Assembly (NCBI GenBank): GCA_030039575.1
Contig: JASHVH010000362.1
Span: 1 to 20,831 of the forward strand
Origin: Acidimicrobiales bacterium
GTDB lineage: Bacteria > Actinomycetota > Acidimicrobiia > Acidimicrobiales > Palsa-688
DNA: 20,831 nucleotides
Direction: 5' to 3'
Below are positions 1-8,661 of this stretch, piece after piece. Both the position numbers and the translations under genes were made by a program. Under the pieces are notes generated by a model that was not told the DNA's origin, did no database searches, and saw nothing but the letters and a program-made list of their open reading frames with translations. Position 1 is the first letter of the stretch. Each line of letters begins with the position of its first letter.

Positions 1-2198
1 AGAGCTTCAGGGGAAAAGACTTTCATACGCAACGCGGCGTGGGGGCAGACGATGACACACTTGCCGCAGTCGGTGCAGATCGAGGGGTCCCACACCGGGA
101 TGTCAGTGGCCAGCCGCCTCTTTTCGAGCTTGGAAGTACCAGCCGGGAAGCGCCCGTCCGCCGGCAGCGCCGAGGTAGGGAGGTCGTCACCCTCACCGGC
201 GATCAGAGCCAGCGTTACGCGTTGTACAAAGTCGGGGCTTTTGCCCTGCTGTGGCAGATGGGCGCCAAGCCAGTCCGTGCCCGTGCCGTCCCCAGCGAAC
301 AGAGCAACCGCCCGCTCTCCGGCCTGAACCCGGGCTAGGCCGGCAAGCGCGGCATCGATGGCGGCGAAATTGCGCTCGATAACCGTTGGGCCCCGTTTGG
401 CATAACTCTTCTCAACCGCGCCCTTGATGCGCTCGATCGCGGCCTCGATAGGCATTACCCCCGACAGGGCGAAGAAGCACACCTGCATAACCGTGTTGAT
501 ACGGCCCCCGAGTTGGGCCGCGCCGGCTATGCCAGCGGCGTCTACCACCCACATTTCCAGGTCCTTGGCCAGGATCTGAGCTTGCATACGGGACGGTAAA
601 TGCCCCCAAACCTCGTCGGGGCCCCACGAACAATTAAGAAGGAACTTGGCCCCGTTTTTGGCTACGGCCAGGACGTCGGCCCGCTCCAGCAGCCCGAACT
701 GGTGACAGGCCACGAAATCGGCTCCGCTCACCAGGTAGGACGAACGGACGGGTGACGGGCCGAAACGCAGGTGGGAGACTGTCATTGCCCCGGACTTCTT
801 GGAGTCATAGACGAAATAGCCCTGGGCATACTGCCCGGTGGCGGTCGAGATTATCTTGGCGCTGTTTTTGTTGGCCCCGACGGTGCCATCTGAGCCAAGC
901 CCATAAAAGACGGCCTGAAACTCGCCGGCCGGACGGGGCAGCTGGTATTCGCGGTCCCAGTCGAGGCTGAGGTTGGTCAGGTCGTCCTTTATGCCCACGG
1001 TGAAATGCCGCTTCGGTTGCTCCCGGGCCAGCTCATCGAAAACCGCCTTGACCATGGCCGGGTTGAATTCCTTGGAAGAAAGCCCGTAACGGCCGCCGAT
1101 AACGCGCGGCGGCTGAGGAAAAGGAGCTTCTCCGGGGGGGACGCTCATGGCCTCGCCTATAGCGGCCCGGACATCGAGGTAGAGCGGCTCGCCCACGCTC
1201 CCGGCCTCTTTGCAGCGGTCCAGTACGGCTACTGCCTTGGTGGTGGGCGGCAAGGCCTTGACCAACAATTCAGAGGGGAAGGGACGGTACAGGCGTACCT
1301 TCAGGACGCCCACGCGCTCACCCTCGCCTACCATGACCCCAACGAGTTCTTCAATCGGGCCGCAGCCCGAACCCATAGTCACGGCGACCCTTTCGGCGTC
1401 GGGTGCGCCCACGTACTCCACCAGACCGTAACGACGCCCGGTGCGGGCGAAAAACCTGTCCATGGCCCTCGCCACTATTGAGGGCACTGCGGCGTAGTAA
1501 GGGTTCCCGGCCTCGCGTCCCTGAAAGAAGACGTCCGGGTTCTGAGCCGTACCCCGAACATCGGGGCGGTCAGGGCTCATACCCCGCGACCTGAACGCCA
1601 GCACGGCGTCCGCGTCGACCATGGCGCCGATGTCCGTGTCGCTGATCGGGTCGATGGTGGCCATTTCGTGCGAGGTCCGGAACCCGTCAAAGAAGTGCAC
1701 GAACGGCACACGCGACTCGAGGGCGGCGGCATGTGCCACGACGGCCAAGTCCTGTGCCTCCTGCACAGAACTCGAGCACAGCATCGCCCACCCTGTCGTC
1801 CGAGCGGCCATTACGTCGGACTGGTCCCCGAATATGGACAAGGCATGGGTGGCCACACTGCGGGCGGCCACGTGGATGACCGTAGGCAGTAGCTCCCCGG
1901 CCACCTTGAACATGTTGGGCAGCATCAACAACAAGCCCTGAGAAGCCGTGAACGTGGTGGCCAGTGCTCCCTTTTGGAGCGCCCCGTGCAATGCGCCGGC
2001 CGCCCCCGCTTCCGACTGCATCTCCACTATCTCGGGGACCTCACCCCACAGGTTGGGGCGACCTTGTGCAGCCCAATCGTCAGCGTGCTCGCCCATGGGC
2101 GAGGCGGGGGTGATCGGGTAGATGGCGATCACCTCTGAAAGCGAATAAGCGACGCGGGCGGCAGCTTCGTTACCGTCGACGCAGACCCTGCCAGTCAT
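1..2198 (-). CDS. nifJ: Pyruvate:ferredoxin (flavodoxin) oxidoreductase, N-terminal 732 residues (cut by window edge)
   Basis: This enzyme oxidises pyruvate with CoA to acetyl-CoA and CO2 and reduces ferredoxin or flavodoxin, using TPP and three [4Fe-4S] clusters in the cytoplasm. The reading frame is open from an ATG at 2198 to the left edge. The N-terminus has the domain I signature YPITPASPMGEHAD, followed by TFTASQGLLLMLPNM. The middle has GRRYGLVEYVGAPDAERV and VFYGLGSDGTVGANKNSAKI, typical of the NifJ domain II/III region. Near the edge, CTDCGKCVIVCPHAALR is the first ferredoxin-type cluster site. The family is about 1,170-1,200 residues long, so the second cluster and most of the TPP domain lie outside the window. 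GGAGG lies about 10 nt before the ATG. The gene follows hypA after a 92-bp gap that holds a DosR-like box, so it probably has its own promoter in addition to read-through. It supplies reduced ferredoxin and acetyl-CoA alongside the hydrogenase genes. Confidence 0.95.
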   Translation of the reverse strand, partial: MTGRVCVDGNEAAARVAYSLSEVIAIYPITPASPMGEHADDWAAQGRPNLWGEVPEIVEMQSEAGAAGALHGALQKGALATTFTASQGLLLMLPNMFKVAGELLPTVIHVAARSVATHALSIFGDQSDVMAARTTGWAMLCSSSVQEAQDLAVVAHAAALESRVPFVHFFDGFRTSHEMATIDPISDTDIGAMVDADAVLAFRSRGMSPDRPDVRGTAQNPDVFFQGREAGNPYYAAVPSIVARAMDRFFARTGRRYGLVEYVGAPDAERVAVTMGSGCGPIEELVGVMVGEGERVGVLKVRLYRPFPSELLVKALPPTTKAVAVLDRCKEAGSVGEPLYLDVRAAIGEAMSVPPGEAPFPQPPRVIGGRYGLSSKEFNPAMVKAVFDELAREQPKRHFTVGIKDDLTNLSLDWDREYQLPRPAGEFQAVFYGLGSDGTVGANKNSAKIISTATGQYAQGYFVYDSKKSGAMTVSHLRFGPSPVRSSYLVSGADFVACHQFGLLERADVLAVAKNGAKFLLNCSWGPDEVWGHLPSRMQAQILAKDLEMWVVDAAGIAGAAQLGGRINTVMQVCFFALSGVMPIEAAIERIKGAVEKSYAKRGPTVIERNFAAIDAALAGLARVQAGERAVALFAGDGTGTDWLGAHLPQQGKSPDFVQRVTLALIAGEGDDLPTSALPADGRFPAGTSKLEKRRLATDIPVWDPSICTDCGKCVIVCPHAALRMKVFSPEA

Positions 2199-2276
2199 GC
2201 CGAGCCAACCTCCACTAGTCGTGAGCAGCGAGAACACTAACTACAACATCTAGTGCTGGTAACCGGGGACGGCCTA

Positions 2277-2290
2277 GGGCACTTGGTCCC
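2277..2290 (-). promoter_or_regulatory. DosR-like operator upstream of nifJ
   Basis: On the minus strand it reads GGGACCAAGTGCCC, close to the DosR core GGGACTTNNGGCCC and to the other boxes in this window. It lies directly after the hypA stop, with its centre about 85 nt before the nifJ ATG. A TAGATG element at 2252-2247 would sit at about -10 if the box is centred at -42.5. The role is inferred. Confidence 0.5.
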
Positions 2291-2668
2291 TCAGAGGGGG
2301 CCGAAAGGCTCCATACCGTCGGCGAAGGTCATGCTCACCAGCTCCAGGCCGTCAGTAACTTCGCCCACATGACCGCAACGAGGGCAGATGCTCATGTGAC
2401 CGGCGACATGGTCGTCTGTCAGCAGGCCTTCGTAACCGCAAGCGCAGGCTAATTGCACCGGGACGGGCTCCACCTCAAGCTCGGCGACGACCAAGCAAGG
2501 GTCACTGGCCGAAGCGGCCAGCCGGTTGGCGGCGAACGCAAAACCTTCGCTCAGTTCCTCGGCGTCCAGGCTTGCCGGGCACCGCACCTGCACGGCGCGG
2601 ACGGCCCTTCCCCTGGCGTGCCCCCGACACGTCGCCACCAGTTCTTCCGCGAGCGACAGCTCATGCAT
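2291..2668 (-). CDS. hypA: Hydrogenase nickel metallochaperone HypA
   Basis: This 125-residue protein delivers Ni(II) to the large hydrogenase subunit during [NiFe] site assembly, normally together with the GTPase HypB. The N-terminus is MHELSLAEELV, with the His2 that binds nickel in the family. A zinc-ribbon region follows: CACGYEG about 20 residues before CPRCG. The first cysteine pair is spaced C-x-C, not the usual C-x2-C, which may be a lineage variant. The ATG at 2668 overlaps the end of hoxW by 8 nt (ATGCATGA), which implies translational coupling in the hox operon. No hypB gene is present in the window, so the nickel-insertion partner must be encoded elsewhere or replaced. Length and layout match HypA/HybF. 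Confidence 0.93.
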   Translation of the reverse strand: MHELSLAEELVATCRGHARGRAVRAVQVRCPASLDAEELSEGFAFAANRLAASASDPCLVVAELEVEPVPVQLACACGYEGLLTDDHVAGHMSICPRCGHVGEVTDGLELVSMTFADGMEPFGPL

Positions 2669-3206
2669 GCAGAACTCGCCCGCTCATTTGTGGTACCGCA
2701 TCACTGACACTCCGCCAAGCGGCGATGGCCCGCTCTACCACACGCACGGCGACCGGGACGGCGGCCCGGACGACGGCGGACAAGCCCACCCCGGTCCCCG
2801 GCACGTCCACGCTCACAGTCACCAACGTCGCCCGGGGGGCGGAGCCAAAAAGCTCGGCAGACAATGAGAGAAGGCTTGTTGGGCTCAGGTCGGCCCAACA
2901 CCCCAGGGCACCCGCAACCTGACCTATCCGGTCCTTGGGCCTGACCTCGCTATCAAGTTGGCTCAGCTGCACCGACCCTGCCGCGTTGCCGTCATATGCG
3001 GCATCGACAAAGACAGCGAAGCTCGCGCCCGACAGGTCGAGCGCCATCTCTGGCACCAGTTGCACTGACCAGATGAAGGCGGCGCGGGCGAGGACCGGTA
3101 CGCCGTGACGACGTGACCATAGCGCCTTGGCGACTACCTGGCCGACCCCGTCATCGCCGCGAAGTTCGTTACCAACGCCGACGACGAGTGCATGCCCGTG
3201 CTGCAT
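2661..3206 (-). CDS. hoxW: Hydrogenase maturation protease (HoxW/HyaD/HycI family)
   Basis: This 181-residue endopeptidase is expected to remove the C-terminal tail of HoxH after nickel insertion. The signature VVGVGNELRGDDGVG (about residues 8-22) carries the Glu equivalent to the first Ni-sensing ligand, and FVDAAYDG carries the second acidic residue. The third expected ligand, a His in the usual H-x-L-S-P context, is not seen: the matching segment reads CWADLSPTSLL, with Ala at the His position. The gene starts 9 nt after the hoxH stop, with GAGGGG as ribosome-binding site, and its 3' end overlaps hypA. Its position directly behind hoxH, which still has a cleavable tail, supports a dedicated HoxW role. 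The missing His leaves some doubt about the exact mechanism, but not about the family. Confidence 0.9.
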   Translation of the reverse strand: MQHGHALVVGVGNELRGDDGVGQVVAKALWSRRHGVPVLARAAFIWSVQLVPEMALDLSGASFAVFVDAAYDGNAAGSVQLSQLDSEVRPKDRIGQVAGALGCWADLSPTSLLSLSAELFGSAPRATLVTVSVDVPGTGVGLSAVVRAAVPVAVRVVERAIAAWRSVSDAVPQMSGRVLHA

Positions 3207-3215
3207 CTCGGCCCC

Positions 3216-4658
3216 TCAACGGCCCGGTCGGGACATTTTGCGTACAAGATCGCCATCTGGCCCAACGACGTCTATTTCGAGTGGCATTTGCCCGACTGCG
3301 TGCGTCGAACAGGAAAGGCAGGGGTCGTACGCCCGGATAACCGCTTCGACCCGGTTGAGCGCCCCGTCGCGCACCTGGTCACCCCTTATGTAATGGCGCG
3401 CCACCTGAAGGACGGCCCTGTTCATGGCCAGGTTGTTATGGCCCGTGGCAATCACCAGGTTGACCCACTGCACGATACCGTCACCGTCCACGCGGTAGTG
3501 GTGGAACAGGGTGCCCCGGGGTGCTTCCGACACCCCAACCCCCTCTCGACGGTTGACGGCGGCGCGGGCTCGCACATCGGTGCCGAGGATCCCCGGGTCG
3601 GACAGGAGATCCTCCAGCATGTCGATGCAATGGAGGATCTCGATCAGCCTGGCCCAGTGGTATTGGAAGGAACTGCTCGGGTACCGCCCCAGCCGGGCCC
3701 GGTACTCGGCCAGTTCTGCGTCGGCGGCCGGTGTCCCCAATCGGTCGACCACGTTGAGCCGCGCCAGGGGCCCGACTCGGTACAACCCGTCTGGGTACCC
3801 GAGCGGCTTGTAGTAAGTGGACTTCAAGTAGGACCAGGGTTCCACCGCCTCGCCGATGTAGTCCCAGTACGGCTTGGGGTCGGCTTTGTCCACCAGGAGA
3901 TGGCCATCGCCGTCGACTACTCGCAGCTCGCCGTCCGAATAGGCGGCATGGCCGTCCTCGTGCACCAAGCCCATGTACAGGCTCGGGAAACTGCCGAAAA
4001 CCGAGGCTTCTTCGACCCAGGAGGCCAGGTTGGCCTTGAACCATTCGAGCGTCCGCACGGCCCGGACGCGAGCGTCGGGCAGAGTGGCGAGGATGGCGTC
4101 CCGCTGCTCCGGCTCGAGCGGGGCGCTGACACCTCCCGGCACCACCCACGCCGGGTGGATGCGTTTGCCTCCCAGGCGCTCAATTATTTCCTGGCCGAAC
4201 TTGCGGACGGCGATTCCGTCTCTGGCCAGGTCAGGTGCCCGCTCCGCCACCCCCAGGATGTTGCGGCTCGCCGGTTCGTGATCGAAGCCCAAAAGCAAAT
4301 CGGGCGATGAGAGGTGGAAAAAGCTGAGCGCGTGAGACTGGACGATCTGTGCGAGGTTCATGACCCGGCGCAGCCTGACCGCGACAGGGGGCACCGATAC
4401 ACCTAGGATCTCGTCGCACGCCTTGGCCGATGCGACGAGGTGGCTCACCGGGCATATGCCGCAAATTCGGGCCATCAAAGACGGCATTTCGTGTACGGGC
4501 CGACCTTGCGCGATCCGCTCGAAGCCTCGGAACTGGGTCACGTGGAAGTGAGCGTCTTTCACCTCGCCCGCCTCGTCCAAGAAAACGGTGATCTTGGCGT
4601 GCCCCTCGATCCGGGTGACCGGTTCGATAACTATCTCGCTCAGAATTGGCTCGCTCAT
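3216..4658 (-). CDS. hoxH: [NiFe] hydrogenase large subunit HoxH (group 3d type)
   Basis: This 480-residue catalytic subunit binds the NiFe(CN)2CO site and interconverts H2 with protons and electrons. The N-terminal motif [10 protein letters not shown] (C66, C69) and the C-terminal motif DPCLSCSTH (C447, C450) supply the four Ni ligands. The last 27 residues, beginning AVGQMPL, follow His453 and look like the tail removed by a maturation protease, as in NAD-reducing hydrogenases. [12 protein letters not shown] near the N-terminus is also typical of the family. The ATG at 4658 lies 14 nt after the hoxY stop, with GGTAGAGGG as ribosome-binding site. Position after hoxEFUY places it in a cytoplasmic bidirectional NAD(H)-linked hydrogenase. 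There is no sign of truncation. Confidence 0.97.
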   Translation of the reverse strand: MSEPILSEIVIEPVTRIEGHAKITVFLDEAGEVKDAHFHVTQFRGFERIAQGRPVHEMPSLMARICGICPVSHLVASAKACDEILGVSVPPVAVRLRRVMNLAQIVQSHALSFFHLSSPDLLLGFDHEPASRNILGVAERAPDLARDGIAVRKFGQEIIERLGGKRIHPAWVVPGGVSAPLEPEQRDAILATLPDARVRAVRTLEWFKANLASWVEEASVFGSFPSLYMGLVHEDGHAAYSDGELRVVDGDGHLLVDKADPKPYWDYIGEAVEPWSYLKSTYYKPLGYPDGLYRVGPLARLNVVDRLGTPAADAELAEYRARLGRYPSSSFQYHWARLIEILHCIDMLEDLLSDPGILGTDVRARAAVNRREGVGVSEAPRGTLFHHYRVDGDGIVQWVNLVIATGHNNLAMNRAVLQVARHYIRGDQVRDGALNRVEAVIRAYDPCLSCSTHAVGQMPLEIDVVGPDGDLVRKMSRPGR

Positions 4659-4672
4659 GATCGCCCTCTACC

Positions 4673-5209
4673 TCATCCGAACCGTGACACTTTGGCGGCT
4701 TCGGCCACTCTCCCGTCGAGTAGGCCCAGTACCACCTCGAGGATGCGGTCCGCCGACGGAGGGCAACCAGTGATGAACACGTCCACCGGCACCCAAGCGT
4801 GCACCGGCAGTGATTCGGCGAGGAGGGCGGGCACCACCTCCGTCGGTACCTGCTGTCGCGAGGTCGCGTTCTCCAGGTAGGCGCGGTCCAGTGCCGGTCG
4901 GGGGCCAAAGGGGTTGCGCATACCGGGGACATTGCTCGTTACGGCGCAGTCACCCAAGGACACAAGGGTACGCGTCCGTTGGCGGACCTGACGGATCTTA
5001 CGCAGGTCGTCCTCGGTACTGACAGCCCCCTCGACCAGGGTTATGTCTACCCCTTCCGGGAACTCCTTGGTGTCCACGAGGCAGCCGTAAACCAGCTCGA
5101 CCCGGTCGGCCAGGTCCAGCAAGCGCTCGTCCATGTCCAGGAACGACATATGACAGCCCGAGCACCCATCCAGCCAGATGGTGGCCAGTTTGGGTTTCCC
5201 GCTCCTCAT
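4673..5209 (-). CDS. hoxY: [NiFe] hydrogenase small subunit HoxY
   Basis: This 178-residue subunit holds the proximal [4Fe-4S] cluster that wires the NiFe site to the diaphorase. The four expected cluster-binding positions are visible: [10 protein letters not shown] (C16, C19), [12 protein letters not shown] in the middle and [12 protein letters not shown] near the C-terminus. There is no twin-arginine signal peptide and the chain is short, as expected for a cytoplasmic HoxY and unlike membrane-bound uptake small subunits. I chose the ATG at 5209 because it forms a 4-bp ATGA overlap with the hoxU stop and gives the family start [15 protein letters not shown]. The in-frame ATG at 5341 would only add residues read out of frame through hoxU. 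Translational coupling with hoxU is likely. Confidence 0.96.
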   Translation of the reverse strand: MRSGKPKLATIWLDGCSGCHMSFLDMDERLLDLADRVELVYGCLVDTKEFPEGVDITLVEGAVSTEDDLRKIRQVRQRTRTLVSLGDCAVTSNVPGMRNPFGPRPALDRAYLENATSRQQVPTEVVPALLAESLPVHAWVPVDVFITGCPPSADRILEVVLGLLDGRVAEAAKVSRFG

Positions 5210-5916
5210 GACCCCTGCCTTTTGGCTTTGACCAGGTACGGTAAATAGGGCCTCCGGGATTTGGCCTCTGCCACCGTACGGCCCTTCTCGAACAGAGCAC
5301 CGGTGGGGCAAACCTGGACACATTTGCCGCAGCTCGTGCACGTGGTCGAACTACCCCACGGAGTGCCCAGGTCGCAGACCAGGCGAGCGTTCGCCCCCCG
5401 GCCCTGGATGTCCCAGGTATGCGCCCCCTCTATTTCGTCGCACACCCGTACGCAGCGGGTGCACAAGATGCAGCGGTTTTGGTCGAGCACAAAACGCTCG
5501 TGAGTGGCGTCCACTGTCAGTTCTGGGTGCAGCGGCGGTAGTTCGAAGTGGGTCAGTTGCAGGTCTCTGGCCTGGTCCTGCAATTGGCAATGGTTGTTGG
5601 CCACGCACACTGCACAAATGTGGTTCCGTTCGACGAAAAAAAGCTCGACAATGTTGCGGCGGTAAGCGACGAGCCGCTCCGACGACGTTGTGACCTTCAT
5701 ACCCTCCTCGACCCTGGTGGCACACGCCGCCAGGAGCTTGGGGCTGCCCTCCACTTCCACGACGCACAACCGGCAGGCGCCCACGTCGCTCAGCCCTTCC
5801 AGGTGGCACAGCGTGGGGATGTGGATGCCGTTCTCCTCTGCTGCCGACAGCACGGTCTGGTCGGAGGTGGCGGCCACGTCCTTGCCGTCTATTACAAGGG
5901 TGCGCACTTCGCTCAT
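5206..5916 (-). CDS. hoxU: NAD-reducing hydrogenase diaphorase ferredoxin-like subunit HoxU
   Basis: This 236-residue iron-sulfur subunit links HoxF/HoxE to HoxY and is related to the N-terminal part of NuoG. The [2Fe-2S] ligands are C37, C48, C51 and C65 ([12 protein letters not shown] and [10 protein letters not shown]). The cysteine/histidine-rich segment [15 protein letters not shown] follows. Two ferredoxin-like [4Fe-4S] sites are then seen: [13 protein letters not shown] and [16 protein letters not shown]. The length is that of HoxU and far shorter than NuoG, which has an added molybdopterin-like domain, so this is not complex I. The ATG at 5916 overlaps the hoxF stop by 4 bp (ATGA), and the 3' end overlaps hoxY in the same way. 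The longer frame back to 6258 is a shadow through hoxF. Confidence 0.96.
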   Translation of the reverse strand: MSEVRTLVIDGKDVAATSDQTVLSAAEENGIHIPTLCHLEGLSDVGACRLCVVEVEGSPKLLAACATRVEEGMKVTTSSERLVAYRRNIVELFFVERNHICAVCVANNHCQLQDQARDLQLTHFELPPLHPELTVDATHERFVLDQNRCILCTRCVRVCDEIEGAHTWDIQGRGANARLVCDLGTPWGSSTTCTSCGKCVQVCPTGALFEKGRTVAEAKSRRPYLPYLVKAKRQGS

Positions 5917-7640
5917 GGCCGTCCTCCGCTGCTCACCGTGGCAGTGCCGGCCAGTGCGGCCTCTGTTGCCCCGGCCGGGGGCCCGGCCGGGACCGGGCAA
6001 ACGCCCGCCTGGCATACATGATCGTCGATATGGGCGAGGTACTCGCCCCGGAAATAGCGGAGGGTGGAAAAGACGGGGTTCGGAGCGCCCTGGCCGAGGC
6101 CGCACAGGCTTGTTGCTCTTACCATGGCCGCTAGGTCTTCCAGTTGGGCCAGGTGGGAGCGGGTGGCCATGCCCGTCGTTACCCGGTCGAGCAGCCGGTA
6201 CATCTCCTCGGTGCCGACCCGGCACGGCAGGCACTTGCCACAGGACTCCTCCCGGCAAAAGTCCATGAAGAACTTAGCCACGTCGACCATGCAGGTCCGG
6301 TCGTCCATCACGATCATGCCCCCCGAGCCCATTATGCTGCCCGCCGCGGCCAGCGTCTCGTAGTCGACCGCCATGTCCAACAGGCTTTCCGGGATACAGC
6401 CGCCGGAGGGCCCGCCCGTCTGAACGGCTTTGAACTTGCGCCCTTCAGCCAGGCCGCCCCCGATCTCGAAAACGATCTGGCGTAGGGTCAGGCCCATCGG
6501 CACCTCGATGAGGCCAGTGTTGGTGACCGCTCCGGTAAGGGCGAAGACCTTCGTCCCCTTTGACCGCTCTGTCCCTATGGTGTTCAGCCAGTCGCCGCCT
6601 CGGCTTATCACCGACGGGATATTGGCGAAGGTTTCGACGTTGTTTATCAATGTGGGGCAACCCCAAAGTCCGGAGGAGGCCGGGTACGGGGGGCGTGGCT
6701 TCGGCGTGCCCCTGCCCCCCTGTATCGACGCAATAAGGGCGGTCTCCTCGCCGCAGACGAAGGCGCCTGCGCCGATACGCACTTCGACCTGGAAATTGAA
6801 GCGGGTCCCGGCTATTTCCGGCCCGAGGTGCCCGTCTCGTTCCGCCTGGCGGATGGCGCTCGATAAGCGCTTGACGGCCAGCGGGTACTCGGCCCGGACG
6901 TACACGTAACCCCGGTGGGCGCCCACCGCATAGCCGGCTATGGCCATCCCCTCTAGGACTTGTTGCGGGCAGCTCTCCAGCACGCTGCGGTCCATAAAGG
7001 CGCCGGGGTCACCCTCGTCGGCGTTGCAGACGACGTACTTACCCTCGGGGGCTTCGGCTTTAGCTACCGTCCGCCACATGAGCCCGGTCGGGTAGCCGGC
7101 CCCGCCCCGCCCTCGCAACCCGCTGCGTACGACTTCGGCAATCACTTCCTCGGGCGTCATAGAGGTGAGAGCTTTGCTCAGGCCCTCGTAGCCCCCGGTG
7201 GCGACGTAGTCTTCGAGCCTTTCGGGGTCGACGGTGCCGCACCTCTCTAGCACCACCTTCACCTGATGGGAGAAAAACGGGTCCGCGGCCACCGAGCGCC
7301 CAGCGACGGTCTCACCGGCCAGGCTGCTGACCAAATCTTCGGTGCGCTTTGGCTCACCTGGATGGACTCGCTCGAAGAGGCGGCCCTGTTCCGGGACCTC
7401 CACGAGGGGGCCGGCGGCGCACAACCCAAGGCAGCCTACCCGCCGCACCGCCACGTCGTGCAAGCCTCTCGCTAGAACTGCCGCGCGAAGGGTTTCAAAG
7501 AGCTGGTCAGATCCCATCGAGAGGCAGCCGGCAGCCTGACATACGTTCGCCGACGCTCTGGCCGGGCCGTCGGGGATGAGCGGTTCAGGCTGACGCCCGT
7601 GGCGGACCGGTGCCGAGCCGTCGGGCCCGTCGGTGCTCAT
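5913..7640 (-). CDS. hoxF: NAD-reducing hydrogenase diaphorase flavoprotein subunit HoxF
   Basis: This 575-residue subunit binds FMN and NAD(H) and carries electrons between NAD(H) and the iron-sulfur chain. The N-terminal thioredoxin-like domain holds a [2Fe-2S] site (C34, C39, C70, C74; CQAAGC and CLGLC). The NuoF-like core has the FMN/NADH glycine-rich loop [16 protein letters not shown], then [13 protein letters not shown] and [14 protein letters not shown]. Near the C-terminus, [12 protein letters not shown] and a later Cys in TSLCGLGQ bind a [4Fe-4S] cluster. The ATG at 7640 overlaps the hoxE stop (ATGA). A separate HoxE gene is present even though HoxF keeps its own N-terminal 2Fe-2S domain, which gives the five-subunit HoxEFUYH layout. 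Confidence 0.97.
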   Translation of the reverse strand: MSTDGPDGSAPVRHGRQPEPLIPDGPARASANVCQAAGCLSMGSDQLFETLRAAVLARGLHDVAVRRVGCLGLCAAGPLVEVPEQGRLFERVHPGEPKRTEDLVSSLAGETVAGRSVAADPFFSHQVKVVLERCGTVDPERLEDYVATGGYEGLSKALTSMTPEEVIAEVVRSGLRGRGGAGYPTGLMWRTVAKAEAPEGKYVVCNADEGDPGAFMDRSVLESCPQQVLEGMAIAGYAVGAHRGYVYVRAEYPLAVKRLSSAIRQAERDGHLGPEIAGTRFNFQVEVRIGAGAFVCGEETALIASIQGGRGTPKPRPPYPASSGLWGCPTLINNVETFANIPSVISRGGDWLNTIGTERSKGTKVFALTGAVTNTGLIEVPMGLTLRQIVFEIGGGLAEGRKFKAVQTGGPSGGCIPESLLDMAVDYETLAAAGSIMGSGGMIVMDDRTCMVDVAKFFMDFCREESCGKCLPCRVGTEEMYRLLDRVTTGMATRSHLAQLEDLAAMVRATSLCGLGQGAPNPVFSTLRYFRGEYLAHIDDHVCQAGVCPVPAGPPAGATEAALAGTATVSSGGRP

Positions 7641-8131
7641 AGCTTCTCCAGGACGTCAACCAGCCGTGCTGGTACAGCGTGCCCGTGCACCTCCCCATCG
7701 ATCACCACCGCCGGCGCCATACTGCAAGCCCCGAGGCAGCGGGCTTTTAGCACCGACACCCGTCCGTCCGGCGTGGTGGCCCCGGGCTGTACACCTAGCT
7801 CCTTGCTTATCGCAGCGAGCAAGGCGCTGGCACCGTTTATGTAGCACGCCGTGCCCGTGCAAACGACGCAGGTGTGCAGGCCCTGCGGCTTGAGCGTGAA
7901 ATGCGAATAAAAGGTGGCTACGCCGTAGACCTTGCTCGGAGGTACGCCCAGGCTCTCGCCTACATACGACAGCGCGTCATCATCAAGGTACCCAAAGACC
8001 TCTTGCGTGGTATGCAGCACTTCGATGAGGCCATCGGGGCGGTAGCCGAGCCGGCGCATCCGGACGTCCACCTGCCGCCAACGCTTGTCATCGCTCGGTG
8101 CCGAGCGGCCCACAAATGTGCTCGTCGCCAA
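7637..8131 (-). CDS. hoxE: Bidirectional hydrogenase diaphorase subunit HoxE
   Basis: This 164-residue NuoE-like [2Fe-2S] protein is the first subunit of HoxEFUYH and is thought to aid electron exchange with NAD(H) or ferredoxin. The cluster ligands are C91-x4-C96 (CTGTAC) and C132-x3-C136 (CLGAC). The family segment [16 protein letters not shown] precedes them. I place the start at a TTG (8131) because a perfect AGGAGG (8144-8139) lies 7 nt before it. The upstream in-frame GTG at 8182 has no ribosome-binding site and would fall above the promoter predicted from the DosR-like box. The gene heads the minus-strand hox operon and is coupled to hoxF by an ATGA overlap. Confidence 0.93.
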   Translation of the reverse strand: MATSTFVGRSAPSDDKRWRQVDVRMRRLGYRPDGLIEVLHTTQEVFGYLDDDALSYVGESLGVPPSKVYGVATFYSHFTLKPQGLHTCVVCTGTACYINGASALLAAISKELGVQPGATTPDGRVSVLKARCLGACSMAPAVVIDGEVHGHAVPARLVDVLEKL

Positions 8132-8200
8132 ATTAGGCCCTCCTAGCAGCTCACGCGGTTCTTCGCTGCCAACATAGGTCACGAGCTGTTGGGGTCACCC

Positions 8201-8214
8201 GGGCCAAAGGTCCC
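8201..8214 (-). promoter_or_regulatory. DosR-like operator and promoter of the hox operon
   Basis: On the minus strand the box reads GGGACCTTTGGCCC, one of the best matches in the window to GGGACTTNNGGCCC. If it is centred at -42.5, transcription would start near 8165, and a TATGTT hexamer (8176-8171) fits the -10 consensus TANNNT. That start gives a leader of about 34 nt containing the AGGAGG of the TTG-initiated hoxE. Operator identity is inferred from similarity. Confidence 0.6.
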
Positions 8215-8261
8215 ATCTATTGGAGCACCTGTGCCGGCCCCAGCTCCGAGTCAGGAGACAA

Positions 8262-8275
8262 AGGCCCTTTGGCCC
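8262..8275 (+). promoter_or_regulatory. DosR-like operator upstream of hypCDEF
   Basis: It reads AGGCCCTTTGGCCC on the plus strand, two changes from the hoxE box. The centre lies 45 nt before the hypC ATG, and TACCAT (8300-8305) could serve as the -10. This places the transcript start at about the hypC start codon. With the hoxE box it makes a two-box divergent control region between hox and hyp. Confidence 0.5.
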
Positions 8276-8313
8276 TACGGCCGGCGTGGGGTACCGAATT
8301 ACCATGGACCATG

Positions 8314-8658
8314 ATGTGCCTTGGGATCCCTGGGGTTATAACCGAGCTCGACGGCGTCGACACACAATACGCCTGGGTAGACGTCGGAGGAGCCAGGCGC
8401 CGGGTGAACGTGGCGTTACTCACCGCGGATGAAGTCCGGCCTGGGGATTGGGTACTTATACATGTAGGCTTCGCCCTGGCCCGCATCGACGAGGAAGAGG
8501 CGCAAGCGACGCTGCGTATGCTCGAGGGCATGGCGAGCGCTTACACCGAGGAACTGGCGGTCATGGCGCATTCGACCGCACAGGCTGACAGACAAAGAGG
8601 ATGGCCCTCCGTGCCGGCCTCACGGTCGAGCGCTCGCTCACCTGCCGAGAGGCAGTAG
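8314..8658 (+). CDS. hypC: Hydrogenase assembly chaperone HypC/HupF
   Basis: This 114-residue chaperone carries the Fe(CN)2CO unit between HypD and the large-subunit precursor. The start MCLGIPGVI gives the essential Cys2 once Met is removed, so the ATG at 8314 is chosen over the adjacent ATG at 8311 and the longer frame from 8269. RRVNVALLTADEVRPGDWVLIHVGFALARIDEEEA (in part, about residues 28-62) is the usual beta-barrel and helix region. There is no clear Shine-Dalgarno sequence. With the DosR-like box 45 nt upstream, leaderless translation is possible. The family is usually 75-95 residues, and here a Ser/Arg/Ala-rich tail of about 30 residues follows, which looks unstructured. The gene is first in hypCDEF, and hypD starts 3 nt after its stop. 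Confidence 0.93.
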   Translation: MCLGIPGVITELDGVDTQYAWVDVGGARRRVNVALLTADEVRPGDWVLIHVGFALARIDEEEAQATLRMLEGMASAYTEELAVMAHSTAQADRQRGWPSVPASRSSARSPAERQ

Positions 8659-8661
8659 CTC

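Noticed and set aside
3192..4310. Plus-strand open frame of 372 codons
   Set aside because: It is antisense to hoxH, which has all catalytic motifs. The translation shows no family signature, and such long mirror frames are common in GC-rich DNA.
5206..6258. Longer starts for hoxU (6258), hoxY (5341), hypF (10576) and uspA-2 (18846)
   Set aside because: Each extension only reads an upstream gene out of frame. The chosen starts give ATGA overlaps or good ribosome-binding sites and the family N-termini.
5206..8131. Interpretation of hoxEFU as nuoEFG of respiratory complex I
   Set aside because: HoxU lacks the long NuoG C-terminal domain, and the genes run straight into hoxYH with hydrogenase NiFe ligands.
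8132..8182. GTG start at 8182 for hoxE
   Set aside because: It has no ribosome-binding site and lies upstream of the predicted transcript start. The TTG at 8131 has a perfect AGGAGG at 7 nt.
8254..8267. GGAGACAAAGGCCC as a further DosR-like box
   Set aside because: Only the GGCCC half matches, and it overlaps the better site at 8262-8275.
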